Of a stretch of 61,639 nucleotides of DNA, positions 33,650 to 42,030 are shown piece by piece. The stretch's first letter is position 1. The number at the start of each line of letters is the position of its first letter. Origin of the DNA: an uncultured Candidatus Melainabacteria bacterium (GTDB taxonomy: Bacteria > Cyanobacteriota > Vampirovibrionia > Gastranaerophilales > Gastranaerophilaceae); assembly GCA_934692485.1 (NCBI GenBank), contig CAKUTX010000008.1, positions 1 to 61,639 of the forward strand. Reading direction: 5' to 3'. The notes beneath the pieces are model-generated. The model saw only the letters and a list, made by a program, of their open reading frames with translations, was not told where the DNA came from and made no database searches. Position numbers and translations under genes: made by a program.

Positions 33650-35265
33650 AATTCCACCTCGATTATTCCGCGAACAGAATTTACGCAAAAGATTTTTTCT
33701 GCCCGTTCTAAATCTTTTTTATAAAGTATTTTTTCTTCGCATTTATTGAGTAATTTTTGTCTGTAAATACCATTTAAAATCCCACATTTTACTGGCGGAG
33801 TGTATAATTTACCGTCAATTTGAAGAATAATATTACTCCGAGCTCCTTCCGTCAATTCTTCTCTTTCATTAAAATATATTTCATCAAACACTTCATTTTG
33901 TTTAATTTTTTGAAAACTGTCGCAATACCAAGGACGATAAGTAGTTTTGTGGTACATAAATTCATTTTGGCTATTGATAATAATTGGAGAAATTTTTATT
34001 TTATTTGTAGATATTTTATTAAGTTTTTTGTATTCGGTCAAAACTTTTCCGTCTTTGTCCAGTAAAATTCTTAGAATTCCGTTTTTTTGGACAGGTTTAA
34101 TCTTAGGTGTTTTAAATTTAAACCCGAAATAATTGGCCGTTTTTTGCATTCTATCAAAATGCTCTTTTTCAAAAAGAAGTTTTCCGTCTTTAATTTTTAT
34201 TGTTTCGACAATTTGAAATTCATCTAAAAGAAATTTTGTTTTTGTCAAAGTTTCTTCCCATTCATCTTGAATATCGGAATTCCAAACAATTGCACCACCC
34301 ACGCGATATTTGAAATCTTTTTCATTATTCTTTTTTTGTAAAATTCTGATAGGAACACTAAAAACAGTTTCATCAGGAGAAATCATTCCGATAGCGCCAC
34401 AATAAATTTCTCTTGAACCCTTTTCTACATTTTTTATAATATTCATAGTACTAATTTTTGGAGCGCCTGTTATTGAGCCACAAGGAAAAATTGCTTTAAA
34501 AATATCAAAAAGATTTGTATTATCTTTCAAATCAGCTTCGATTTGAGAAGTCATTTGGTGTAATGTTTTATGAGTTTCAATTTCAAACAATTTTGTTACC
34601 TTAACAGAACTGGTTTTTGCAATACGTCCCAGATCATTGCGAAGTAAATCTACAATCATAACATTTTCTGCTCGATTTTTTTCATCGTTTTGCAAAAAAG
34701 TTTTCAATTCATTGTCTTCTTTTTCTGTTTTTCCACGACTAATTGTACCTTTCATCGGCTTAGTTAAGATGTGCGACCCCTTTAACCTAAAAAACAGCTC
34801 TGGAGAAAAAGACAATATAGTATCAAAATTATTCTTTATATAAAAATTGTAAGGAGTTTTTTGTTTATTCAAAAGACATTCAAACAACTCATAATCATCA
34901 CCGTCATAAGGAACGTTAAAATCATATGTATAATTGACTTCGTACGTGTTTCCGTCTGCAATTTCTTGTTTAATTTTTTTTATTGCTTGTGAATATTCAT
35001 AAAAATTTACACACGAAATCGGATTAAGTAGCAATTTTTTTGTGTTTTGTGTTTTATATATATCATAGGAGTTAAAAACTTCAAAGTACAAAAGTGGGAA
35101 ATCATATTTTTGTTCTGAAAAGGCATTATATCTAAGATAGCCGACAACGTAGAATTTATTTTTGAGTTGTTCAATTTCGTCAAAAGCAGATTTCACTTGA
35201 CTAAGATTAAAAGCAACAATTGTCTTTAACGGATTTGTAAAAAGTTTTTCTCCGAAAATAATCAT
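33646..35265 (-). CDS. pabB: Aminodeoxychorismate synthase component I fused to aminodeoxychorismate lyase
   Basis: 539 residues. The first 340 are a chorismate-binding domain: KPMKGTISRG, ENVMIVDLLRNDLGRIA, and GSITGAPKISTMNIIKN, the PabB catalytic signature. From about 345 a class IV aminotransferase domain follows (YFNEREELTEGARSNIILQI, then PPVKCGILNGIYRQKL), equal to PabC. With PabA it converts chorismate to p-aminobenzoate. Such PabB-PabC fusions are known. The ATG is preceded by TATATT exactly six bases upstream with TG in the extended position, so the operon looks leaderless. Confidence 0.9.
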   Translation of the reverse strand: MIIFGEKLFTNPLKTIVAFNLSQVKSAFDEIEQLKNKFYVVGYLRYNAFSEQKYDFPLLYFEVFNSYDIYKTQNTKKLLLNPISCVNFYEYSQAIKKIKQEIADGNTYEVNYTYDFNVPYDGDDYELFECLLNKQKTPYNFYIKNNFDTILSFSPELFFRLKGSHILTKPMKGTISRGKTEKEDNELKTFLQNDEKNRAENVMIVDLLRNDLGRIAKTSSVKVTKLFEIETHKTLHQMTSQIEADLKDNTNLFDIFKAIFPCGSITGAPKISTMNIIKNVEKGSREIYCGAIGMISPDETVFSVPIRILQKKNNEKDFKYRVGGAIVWNSDIQDEWEETLTKTKFLLDEFQIVETIKIKDGKLLFEKEHFDRMQKTANYFGFKFKTPKIKPVQKNGILRILLDKDGKVLTEYKKLNKISTNKIKISPIIINSQNEFMYHKTTYRPWYCDSFQKIKQNEVFDEIYFNEREELTEGARSNIILQIDGKLYTPPVKCGILNGIYRQKLLNKCEEKILYKKDLERAEKIFCVNSVRGIIEVEL

Positions 35266-35271
35266 AATCTT

Positions 35272-35277
35272 AATATA
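35272..35277 (-). promoter_or_regulatory. Extended -10 box six bases before the pabB ATG
   Basis: Minus strand TTTTGT-TATATT-AAGATT-ATG. Predicts a leaderless pabB-pabA mRNA. Confidence 0.5.
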
Positions 35278-35299
35278 ACAAAAGTAGCGGTATGTGTAA

Positions 35300-35560
35300 A
35301 TGAAAAAATTATTTATTTTATTGATAATGGTAAGTATTGTATCTATGTTTTCGCCAGCGATGGCTAGAACAAACAGGTGTAAAACTCAAAAAAGATGTGC
35401 CGTAGCCAAAACATATATTCGTTATTATCCTATACCAAAACCGTATATGGGTGGAAATGTAGAAACAAAGCAACTTCCGGTATATTATTTCCCTGAAAAC
35501 GGATTTCGTCCAGCAAACCAGCCTCGTCCTGTAGGGCAAAATGCAGTGTCAACAAATTAA
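35300..35560 (+). CDS. Small secreted basic protein
   Basis: 86 residues. Signal peptide MKKLFILLIMVSIVSMFSPA with cleavage near AMA|RT. The mature part has two Cys (RCKTQKRC), several Tyr-Pro units (YYPIPKPYMG, VYYFPENG) and a Pro-rich tail. It is followed 14 bases later by a second gene of the same design, so the two form a pair, possibly paralogues that have diverged. Function unknown; divergent from pabB. Confidence 0.6.
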   Translation: MKKLFILLIMVSIVSMFSPAMARTNRCKTQKRCAVAKTYIRYYPIPKPYMGGNVETKQLPVYYFPENGFRPANQPRPVGQNAVSTN

Positions 35561-35574
35561 TCTAAGGTGTGTAT

Positions 35575-35823
35575 ATGAAAAAAATTTTTATATTATTTAT
35601 TGGCATAATTTTATTTGGGATGTTAACTCCTGTGTCAGCGGAAACTTTGAACTACAAAATCAGACAAGAAGGGAATTCTATGGTAATTGTTCCATATTAT
35701 TCAATTCCGCCAACAATGACGTCACCAGAAAGAATTCCTAACGTTGAAACTGCACCTGTAAAAATCCCGTTTTATTCTGAAAAAAATCTTCCAAAAGGCA
35801 AAAACAGAACAAGACAAGTATAA
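35575..35823 (+). CDS. Small secreted protein
   Basis: 82 residues from ATG 35575 (AAGGTG 5 bases upstream). Signal peptide MKKIFILFIGIILFGMLTPV with site SA|ET. The mature part has IVPYYSIPPTM and a basic end, like the preceding gene in its Tyr/Pro content. Probably cotranscribed with 35300. Unknown function. Confidence 0.6.
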   Translation: MKKIFILFIGIILFGMLTPVSAETLNYKIRQEGNSMVIVPYYSIPPTMTSPERIPNVETAPVKIPFYSEKNLPKGKNRTRQV

Positions 35824-35829
35824 TTTTTA

Positions 35830-36570
35830 TTATAATTTAATTACGGCACTGTGACGATTTGTTGTTGCGTTTTCTTTTCGATATGAGAAAAACAAATCAT
35901 TGTTGCAAACAGTACAATAAGGGCATACATCAATATTTTCGGCTGGAATTCCAACTTCAATAAGTTGTTGTTTGTTTATATTTTTCAAGTCAACATAAAT
36001 ATTTCCTTCTCTAATTTCAGAAAGATTTTCAAAATTTTTGACGGTTTGCCTAAGCTGAGTTAAAACGTCTTGTCCTACGTTATAGCAACAAAAAGAAATT
36101 GCAGGTCCGATTGCACATTTTATATTTTCAGGATTAGAGTTGAAACTATCTACCATTTTTTTTACGGTTTTTGAGGAAATATTTCCAGCTGTCCCTCTCC
36201 ATCCAGCATGAGAAACAGCTCCGATATGTTGTTTTGAGTCATAAATTATAACAGGAGTGCAATCTGCAAAGTTAAGAAAAACCGCTTGAACATTATTGGT
36301 CAAAATCAAACCATCCGTGTCAGGATAAGAAGTTTTTCCGACCTCTGCAACTTCAATATGAGAAGTGTGAGTTTGTGAAGGATGGATTAAGTTTTCAGGA
36401 GTTATTTTAAAATAATCGCATATCTCTCTTTTGTTTTTTTCAACAATTTGTTCAAAATCAGCTTCTTTTGTTTTGATTATACTTTCTCTAGTTGTAAAAA
36501 AATGGTTTAAGCCATTTAATACAGAGCTTTTTAAAATCTTTTTTCCATTAATTTTTTCAAAATAAAACAT
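35830..36570 (-). CDS. pgeF: Peptidoglycan editing factor PgeF (laccase-domain, YfiH family)
   Basis: 246 residues from ATG 36570. Family motifs: HPSQTHTSHI, FADCTPVIIYD, GAVSHAGWRGTAGNISSKTV, GPAISFCCYNVG. The Cys and His residues form the metal/catalytic site. PgeF removes wrong L-Ser-containing muropeptide precursors; some members are described as purine nucleoside phosphorylases. The TTG at 36576 is part of the spacer to the -10 box (TAAAAT, six bases before the ATG), so the start is set by a leaderless promoter. Confidence 0.88.
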   Translation of the reverse strand: MFYFEKINGKKILKSSVLNGLNHFFTTRESIIKTKEADFEQIVEKNKREICDYFKITPENLIHPSQTHTSHIEVAEVGKTSYPDTDGLILTNNVQAVFLNFADCTPVIIYDSKQHIGAVSHAGWRGTAGNISSKTVKKMVDSFNSNPENIKCAIGPAISFCCYNVGQDVLTQLRQTVKNFENLSEIREGNIYVDLKNINKQQLIEVGIPAENIDVCPYCTVCNNDLFFSYRKENATTNRHSAVIKL

Positions 36571-36576
36571 ACCCAA

Positions 36577-36582
36577 ATTTTA
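36577..36582 (-). promoter_or_regulatory. Extended -10 box six bases before the pgeF ATG
   Basis: Minus strand TTATGC-TAAAAT-TTGGGT-ATG. Confidence 0.6.
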
Positions 36583-36654
36583 GCATAAAAAATTTATAGA
36601 ATTGCAGAATTTTGTAAAATATGATAAAATCTTTGAATATAGAGAGGTTTTTAA

Positions 36655-37290
36655 ATGAAAAATTTGTTAAAAAAAGGGTTGGTAGAATTTTTAGGAACAT
36701 TTTTTATAATGTTTGCGATTTGTTGTTCAATGTTTCCTAACAGCGGAGATGGTTTTGAACCACTGGCAATCGGGTTTGTATACATTGGAGCAATTTATGC
36801 TTGGTACAAAATTTCAGGAGCAAATTTCAATCCAGCAGTGTCATTTGCTAACGCAATAAATGGAGATTTAAAATGGACAGACTTTGTCTTGTATGCTGTT
36901 GTACAAATACTTGGAGCTTTTTTAGGAGCATTGTTGAGTGCAACTATTATTGCCGTACCGCCGTTTGCAAATGAGGTTTCATTTAATATGTTGCCTATGT
37001 GTATTTGTGAATTTATTTTCACTTTTGCAATATGCTTTGCTTATTTGGGTGCTGAAAAAGACAAAAAGACTTTAGGTTTGGCGGTTGGAGCAATTGCAAT
37101 TGCCGGCTTTTTGGCAACATTGGGAACTTGTTATGGGGTATTCAACCCTGCGATTGCCGTTGGTTTTTACGCTTTAAAAATTACGCAAACAAAATTGATT
37201 TTAGCTACTATTTTGACAAACTTTGTTGCTGGAGCTGCTGCAGCAGGAGTATTCAAATTAGTAAAAAATGATACTGATAAAGTAGCCTAA
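36655..37290 (+). CDS. Aquaporin-like MIP channel, compact, atypical second NPA loop
   Basis: 211 residues, six membrane spans. The first half-helix loop is SGANFNPAVSFANAI with a normal NPA. The second is YGVFNPAIAVGFYAL: NPA is kept, but the Arg that follows NPA in nearly all aquaporins (NPAR) is Ile. That Arg is part of the aromatic/Arg selectivity filter, so the pore should be wider or less selective. Short for the family (usual 230-270). RBS GAGAGG before the ATG. Monocistronic. A role in water, glycerol or small solute passage is inferred. Confidence 0.8.
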   Translation: MKNLLKKGLVEFLGTFFIMFAICCSMFPNSGDGFEPLAIGFVYIGAIYAWYKISGANFNPAVSFANAINGDLKWTDFVLYAVVQILGAFLGALLSATIIAVPPFANEVSFNMLPMCICEFIFTFAICFAYLGAEKDKKTLGLAVGAIAIAGFLATLGTCYGVFNPAIAVGFYALKITQTKLILATILTNFVAGAAAAGVFKLVKNDTDKVA

Positions 37291-37303
37291 AAATTTTTTA
37301 TGC

Positions 37304-37309
37304 TATTAT
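37304..37309 (+). promoter_or_regulatory. Extended -10 box six bases before the ATG at 37316
   Basis: TTATGC-TATTAT-GTAATT-ATG. Leaderless arrangement at the head of the three-gene nagZ operon. Confidence 0.55.
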
Positions 37310-37315
37310 GTAATT

Positions 37316-38509
37316 ATGAAAAAGATTTTAGGGCTTATTTTAGGATTGGTATTGCTGCAGAACGTTTGTTCCGCTCAGACAGATGTAAGTTTTTTGTATA
37401 TCAATGGCTCAAATAATAATGACGCCAAGATGCACGACTGGTATGTCAACGGGGTGCAAAAACTTCATCCTGTAATGAAAAAAAAGTTCGAGAAAAATAA
37501 AGATATAAAAAGAGTTTTTTTACAAAAAACTCAGTATAAAATCAATGAAGAACCCGTAATTTTCTTTTGGGGCGATAAGAGCAAAAACGATTTAAAATTT
37601 GTTCAGTCACAACTTGATATTACAAAAGCTTTTAGTCCGACAATTGCATATAAAGTCAGGTCAATGCTTACGGCTTATTTGCATGATGCAATTTGGGTTC
37701 AGAAACAACACAACATGCTACCTGTTTTGGATGAATTGAACGAAACAGTGAAAAAAGAAGCAGAAAAAGGCAATAAAGTTGTTTTGTACGGGTATTCGGC
37801 AGGAACATTTATAACATATCAATACATGTTTAACAAACTTCCATATATCAATCCGGAAGATTTGTTTAAAACAATATCTGTCAGCGATGAAGTAAAAGAC
37901 TTTGTCGTAAATCATCCTGTAGAAAATACTTGTATTTCAGCTTTGTCAAAAGCTGGTTTGGGTTTTGTTTCACAAAGTGGCCATTTGGTTTTTCAAAATA
38001 ATGATAATGATTTAGAACAAAATTATCTGAAGTTGCAAGAGGCAACAAAAACAGCTTGTGCGCCACCTGATACATTAAAAGGGGTTGTAAATTTTGCAAG
38101 TCCGCTTGTGCTTTTTTATTCTGACTTAGCCGACCCTAATTATGAGCTAACTTATTACAACAAATTAATGTTAAAATACATAATTGAAGATGGATTATTC
38201 TTTATTACGGTCAATTTTAGAGAGGACCCACTCGGGTTCCCGAGTTCTAAAAATTTGACAATTGATGAAATGGAAAAAATTGCAGATATAAATATTGAGA
38301 GCCCGAAAGGGTTTGTATATGACAATTCCAGCGTTTGGTCAAAGCGTTCTGCATTATTTGCTCATACATCTTATTGGAGCGCAAGAGGAACTTTTGCTAA
38401 TGCTGTCGTGAAAGCATTTACAAACGGTTATAGATTGCAGTATGACAAAAATTTTCAACAAAAAGTTTTAGATAATAACAAAAAAAGAATTAAATTTGAA
38501 ATTTATTAG
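37316..38509 (+). CDS. Secreted alpha/beta-hydrolase-like protein
   Basis: 397 residues. Signal peptide MKKILGLILGLVLLQNVCSA, cleavage near SA|QT. Early VSFLYINGSNNND resembles the oxyanion-side strand of lipases, and KVVLYGYSAGTFITYQYMFN (about 157-176) is a nucleophile elbow GxSxG. Candidate acid and His are not certain (VNFASPLVLFYSDLADPNYE and LFAHTSYW are possible sites). It starts an operon with an unknown protein and nagZ. An esterase or lipase of the periplasm is the likely role; no family name can be given. Confidence 0.65.
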   Translation: MKKILGLILGLVLLQNVCSAQTDVSFLYINGSNNNDAKMHDWYVNGVQKLHPVMKKKFEKNKDIKRVFLQKTQYKINEEPVIFFWGDKSKNDLKFVQSQLDITKAFSPTIAYKVRSMLTAYLHDAIWVQKQHNMLPVLDELNETVKKEAEKGNKVVLYGYSAGTFITYQYMFNKLPYINPEDLFKTISVSDEVKDFVVNHPVENTCISALSKAGLGFVSQSGHLVFQNNDNDLEQNYLKLQEATKTACAPPDTLKGVVNFASPLVLFYSDLADPNYELTYYNKLMLKYIIEDGLFFITVNFREDPLGFPSSKNLTIDEMEKIADINIESPKGFVYDNSSVWSKRSALFAHTSYWSARGTFANAVVKAFTNGYRLQYDKNFQQKVLDNNKKRIKFEIY

Positions 38510-38521
38510 AAGGAGAAATTC

Positions 38522-39109
38522 ATGATAGATACAACTGACGGAGTACAATTTGACCCAGGGTTTATTCAACATATATCAGCGTTTGAACCAAATATTGAAT
38601 ATGTTTATGACACGTTATCAAGTATAAGAAATTTTAATCAAAAAAAACAGCAATTTAAGATGTTTTTGCCAAAAATTCAATCTTTACTGAAAAATTATCT
38701 TGGATTTTACTTGGGATGTATTTTGTGGGCTGTATATATAAAAAATCTTGGAGATAAGCCTATTATCGGGAATTTGTGTTTCGGCGGAGAATACTCTGAA
38801 AAAGATACACTTGAAGAAGTTGATTTTATTAAAAATTATATTGAACAATTAAAAAAAGACGTAAAATATTATACGGGCCAAGATTTTAAAATTGAGTCGG
38901 AAAGCCTTAATATTCTTGATGCGTACAGAGAATTTTTGAAATCAAATGAAGGCTTTGTAAAGTCGCAAAATTCTTCTGATATAAAGCTTCCTGAAAAATT
39001 TAAAACTCCGTCAAAAGAGGATTTGCAAGAAATTTTGCAAGGGATTGAAAAAGTCATTGACAATGGAAAGCTACACGAACTTTTTCCACTTGCTCAAAAG
39101 GTGTTATAA
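38522..39109 (+). CDS. Unknown protein in the nagZ operon
   Basis: 195 residues, no signal peptide and no clear membrane span. Mostly helical, with a conserved-looking LKNYLGFYLGCILWAVYIKN segment and an Asn/Gly turn IIGNLCFGGEY. AGGAG lies 7 bases before the ATG. It is 12 bases after the hydrolase-like gene, and nagZ begins at the very next base after its stop. No family recognised. Confidence 0.65.
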   Translation: MIDTTDGVQFDPGFIQHISAFEPNIEYVYDTLSSIRNFNQKKQQFKMFLPKIQSLLKNYLGFYLGCILWAVYIKNLGDKPIIGNLCFGGEYSEKDTLEEVDFIKNYIEQLKKDVKYYTGQDFKIESESLNILDAYREFLKSNEGFVKSQNSSDIKLPEKFKTPSKEDLQEILQGIEKVIDNGKLHELFPLAQKVL

Positions 39110-40078
39110 ATGGACTTGAAAACAAAATTATACCAAATGTTTATCCTCGGAACAGATGGTAACGGGTACAAAGAAGCTCTCAAAAACGGACTTGGCGGTA
39201 TGATATTTTTTACAAAAGATATTCATACTCAAAAACAATTTCGAGAATTAGTTTCTGAAATTAAGTCAGAAGCTTTAATCAAGCCTTTTTTGTCAATAGA
39301 CCAAGAAGGCGGCAGAGTTGAGCGAACAGAAAATATTCACAAAGGGAAAAAATACTTATCTGCAAAATTTGCGTTTGAAAAAGGAGAAATATTTTTAGAA
39401 AAACAAACTCTTGAAATCGCAAATGAACTTAAAAGTTATGGATTAAACCTTAATTTTGCACCGTGTATCGACGTTAACACAAACCCCAATAATCCGATTA
39501 TTGGAGAAAGAGCGTTTTCAAACAATGTGGAAGATGTTATAAAAGGAGAAAAAATAGTTTCTCAAACATATAGAGAAAATGGAATTATACCGTGCGTAAA
39601 ACATTTTCCAGGGCACGGCGACGCAAATGCTGATAGTCATTTAACTTTACCAGAAATAGATTTGCCTCTTGATGAGATGGAAAAAACTCACATCAGACCG
39701 TTTGAGGCATGCGCAAAAAATATTGAAATGGTTATGGTTGCGCATTTGCACTGCACGTGTTTTGAGAAAGAAAATATTCCAACATCATTAAACAAAAAAG
39801 CGATTTCTTATTTAAGAAATAAACTAGGTTTTAAAGGGGTTGCAATTTCTGATGACATGGTTATGAAAGGTGTCGCTATGCAGGGAAACACTCCTTCTGA
39901 AGTTTGCGAAAAAGGGATTAGGGCTGGATTGAACATGTTTATTTACAGAAATTCTTTGCCTGAAACAATCGAAATTATTGAAACGATTGCTCAAAAAGCA
40001 ACTGTCGATAAAGAATTAAAACAAAATATTGAAAAATCGTTTGAGTTGATTTCAAGTTTAAAACAATCAATGTTGTAA
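39110..40078 (+). CDS. nagZ: Beta-N-acetylhexosaminidase, glycoside hydrolase family 3 (NagZ type)
   Basis: 322 residues. Family 3 motifs: SIDQEGGRVERTEN, LNFAPCIDVNTNP, VKHFPGHGDANADSHLTLPE (with the D-x-H pair of NagZ) and GVAISDDMVMKGV (the nucleophile Asp). It removes GlcNAc from muropeptides during cell-wall recycling. No signal peptide, so cytoplasmic. Together with pgeF nearby it points to wall turnover genes in this region. Starts directly after the upstream stop. Confidence 0.9.
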   Translation: MDLKTKLYQMFILGTDGNGYKEALKNGLGGMIFFTKDIHTQKQFRELVSEIKSEALIKPFLSIDQEGGRVERTENIHKGKKYLSAKFAFEKGEIFLEKQTLEIANELKSYGLNLNFAPCIDVNTNPNNPIIGERAFSNNVEDVIKGEKIVSQTYRENGIIPCVKHFPGHGDANADSHLTLPEIDLPLDEMEKTHIRPFEACAKNIEMVMVAHLHCTCFEKENIPTSLNKKAISYLRNKLGFKGVAISDDMVMKGVAMQGNTPSEVCEKGIRAGLNMFIYRNSLPETIEIIETIAQKATVDKELKQNIEKSFELISSLKQSML

Positions 40079-40154
40079 AATTGTAGAAATGTAAAGCACT
40101 TGAATAAAATTCAGGCTTATGATATATTTCATGCATAACAACTTAGATTAGGAT

Positions 40155-40730
40155 ATGGAAAAAATGAAAAGTTCAACTATCAGAAGATCAAATTTATCAA
40201 GAGAAAAGATGGCTGTATTAGAAGCATTATCTCGTTATAAACAGGATGGATTAGACAATTCTCCAAGTGTATATGTAAGACCAAACAAAGAACGCGAACT
40301 TGACATGCTTTGGCAGAATTTTAAGGTTAACCAAAGACAGGATAAAACTCCTGGAGTATATCTTGCAGCTGGTTTTATCGTTGGTGCGGTTGCAATGCTT
40401 ATTGTTACTGTTTTGATTTGCTTCTCTGCTAACGGAATAAGTTTGTTGAAAGACAAAGCTGTTGTTACGTCAACTCCTGTGAAAAAAGAAAAATTGAGCT
40501 TGAATTTTATTCCTTCTGCAGCAGAAAAATCTGAACAGACTGAAACAAATGAAATTTATACAGTTCAAAGTGGCGACACAATGGAAAGTATTTTGATAAG
40601 ATTTTACGGTTCATATAGCAAGGATAAAGAAGCTCTTGTTTTGAAAACTAACAATATGACAAATCCAAATAAATTGAGCATTGGTCAAAAATTGACAATT
40701 CCTGTAGAAGAAAAACAAGAACAAAATTAG
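40155..40730 (+). CDS. Membrane-anchored LysM protein
   Basis: 191 residues (ATG 40164 is an alternative with AGGA at better distance). N-terminal cytoplasmic 75 residues, basic; one membrane helix (YLAAGFIVGAVAMLIVTVLI); a linker; and a C-terminal LysM domain at about 135-185 (YTVQSGDTMESILIRFYGSY, then KLSIGQKLTIP). LysM binds peptidoglycan GlcNAc, so it would tether the inner membrane to the wall. It stands alone. Role unknown. Confidence 0.75.
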   Translation: MEKMKSSTIRRSNLSREKMAVLEALSRYKQDGLDNSPSVYVRPNKERELDMLWQNFKVNQRQDKTPGVYLAAGFIVGAVAMLIVTVLICFSANGISLLKDKAVVTSTPVKKEKLSLNFIPSAAEKSEQTETNEIYTVQSGDTMESILIRFYGSYSKDKEALVLKTNNMTNPNKLSIGQKLTIPVEEKQEQN

Positions 40731-40767
40731 TATTAGAAATAATTTTGCAACTAAAATTTCGTTGTTT

Positions 40768-41988
40768 TTATTCGTTTATTTTGATGTCATTTTTGACAGC
40801 ATTCAAGATTTTTTGTGTTGAATTTTCGTTCAATAGAATTTGTTGAACTGCTGTATTAACAACAGTATTAACCTCTTTTTGGTTTCTGACCGGTGTAAAT
40901 ACAGGTTCTATATCGTTTAACTGTTTTGCACTGATAACTCTTGCTTTTGCAAGCAAATCATTTTGGGAATAAGTTGTATAAAATTCGTTCTCTAACGCTT
41001 TTTGATTGACTGCTAAAACATTTGTTAATTTCGCCATTTCAAGTTGATTTTCGTAATTAGTTAAGAATAATGCAAATTTTAATGCTTCATTCTTATGCTT
41101 AGCCCTAATCGGAATTACAAAATTCATCAAAGAAAAATCGTTTTGTCCCAGTTTGCCGACAATTTGTGGGGCGACATCAGTATGAGCATATGTAGACGGA
41201 GCGTTTTCTTTAATCATTGTTAAAAAATTTGCACCGGCTTGAAAGAAAACGATTTTTTCTGCCATATATTTTTCTAAAGCCTCTCTGTGAGTTTGAGTAA
41301 TTGATTCTTTTGGGATTAAATCTTTTTCATACAAATTTTTGAAAAACTCAAACACCTCAACAGATTTTTCAGAATTTATATTATAAATATCAACACCATA
41401 CTTGTTCAAAATCCTTAGTATTGTATCGTTTTCGGTAATATTCGGTAACATTACATAGGCATTAGTTTTTGTTTTTATTTGCGGAGCAATTTCTCCAACA
41501 TCATCAAACGTTTTTGGCAATTTTGCTCCTGATTTCGTTAACAATTCTTTGTTATAAATCGTAACCGCGGAAGTTGCATACCACGGCAGAGAATAAAGTT
41601 TTCCGTTAAATTTCAAAGAATTTATAACTGATTTGTTATATTGGGTTGTGTATTTAGGCTCAATTTCATATAACGCGCCTCGTTGAGCCAAAAGCGCGGA
41701 AAAATCTGGGTTCAAATTAATTAAATCTGGAGGATTGTCGCTTAAAACAGAAGCAAGCGTACGTTTTTCTCCTTCAGAAAACGGAACATCAACCCATTTG
41801 ATTTTAATTTCAGGGTTTTGAACTTCAAATTCTTGAATAACTTTGTTCATATATGGCGCAAAGTCATTCATTTGTAGTGTCCAAAACACAACTTCGTTGT
41901 TTATTTCACTATGTTTTTTAGGAACAGAAACAATTGCCAAAAGGATTACAATTACAATTAAAACAGCTTTTATTAAACGACTTTTCAC
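40768..41988 (-). CDS. Extracellular solute-binding protein family 1 (sugar type)
   Basis: 406 residues from a GTG start. An N-terminal hydrophobic helix (LIKAVLIVIVILLAIVSV) has no lipobox Cys, so it may stay as a membrane anchor. Family 1 features: EVVFWTLQMNDFAPYMNKVI, IKWVDVPFSEGEKRTLASVL, NPPDLINLNPDFSALLAQRG and GKLYSLPWYATSAVTIYNKE. Normally it would feed an ABC sugar importer, but no permease or ATPase gene is near. The DNA before the start has direct repeats of AAAGTGA/AGAAGTGA. It is divergent from rarA. Confidence 0.82.
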   Translation of the reverse strand: MKSRLIKAVLIVIVILLAIVSVPKKHSEINNEVVFWTLQMNDFAPYMNKVIQEFEVQNPEIKIKWVDVPFSEGEKRTLASVLSDNPPDLINLNPDFSALLAQRGALYEIEPKYTTQYNKSVINSLKFNGKLYSLPWYATSAVTIYNKELLTKSGAKLPKTFDDVGEIAPQIKTKTNAYVMLPNITENDTILRILNKYGVDIYNINSEKSVEVFEFFKNLYEKDLIPKESITQTHREALEKYMAEKIVFFQAGANFLTMIKENAPSTYAHTDVAPQIVGKLGQNDFSLMNFVIPIRAKHKNEALKFALFLTNYENQLEMAKLTNVLAVNQKALENEFYTTYSQNDLLAKARVISAKQLNDIEPVFTPVRNQKEVNTVVNTAVQQILLNENSTQKILNAVKNDIKINE

Positions 41989-42018
41989 TTTTCACTTCTC
42001 ACTTTTTACTTACCATGC

Positions 42019-42024
42019 TATAAT
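42019..42024 (+). promoter_or_regulatory. Extended -10 box six bases before the rarA ATG
   Basis: CCATGC-TATAAT-TATACT-ATG. No Shine-Dalgarno is present, so a leaderless mRNA is expected. Confidence 0.6.
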
Positions 42025-42030
42025 TATACT

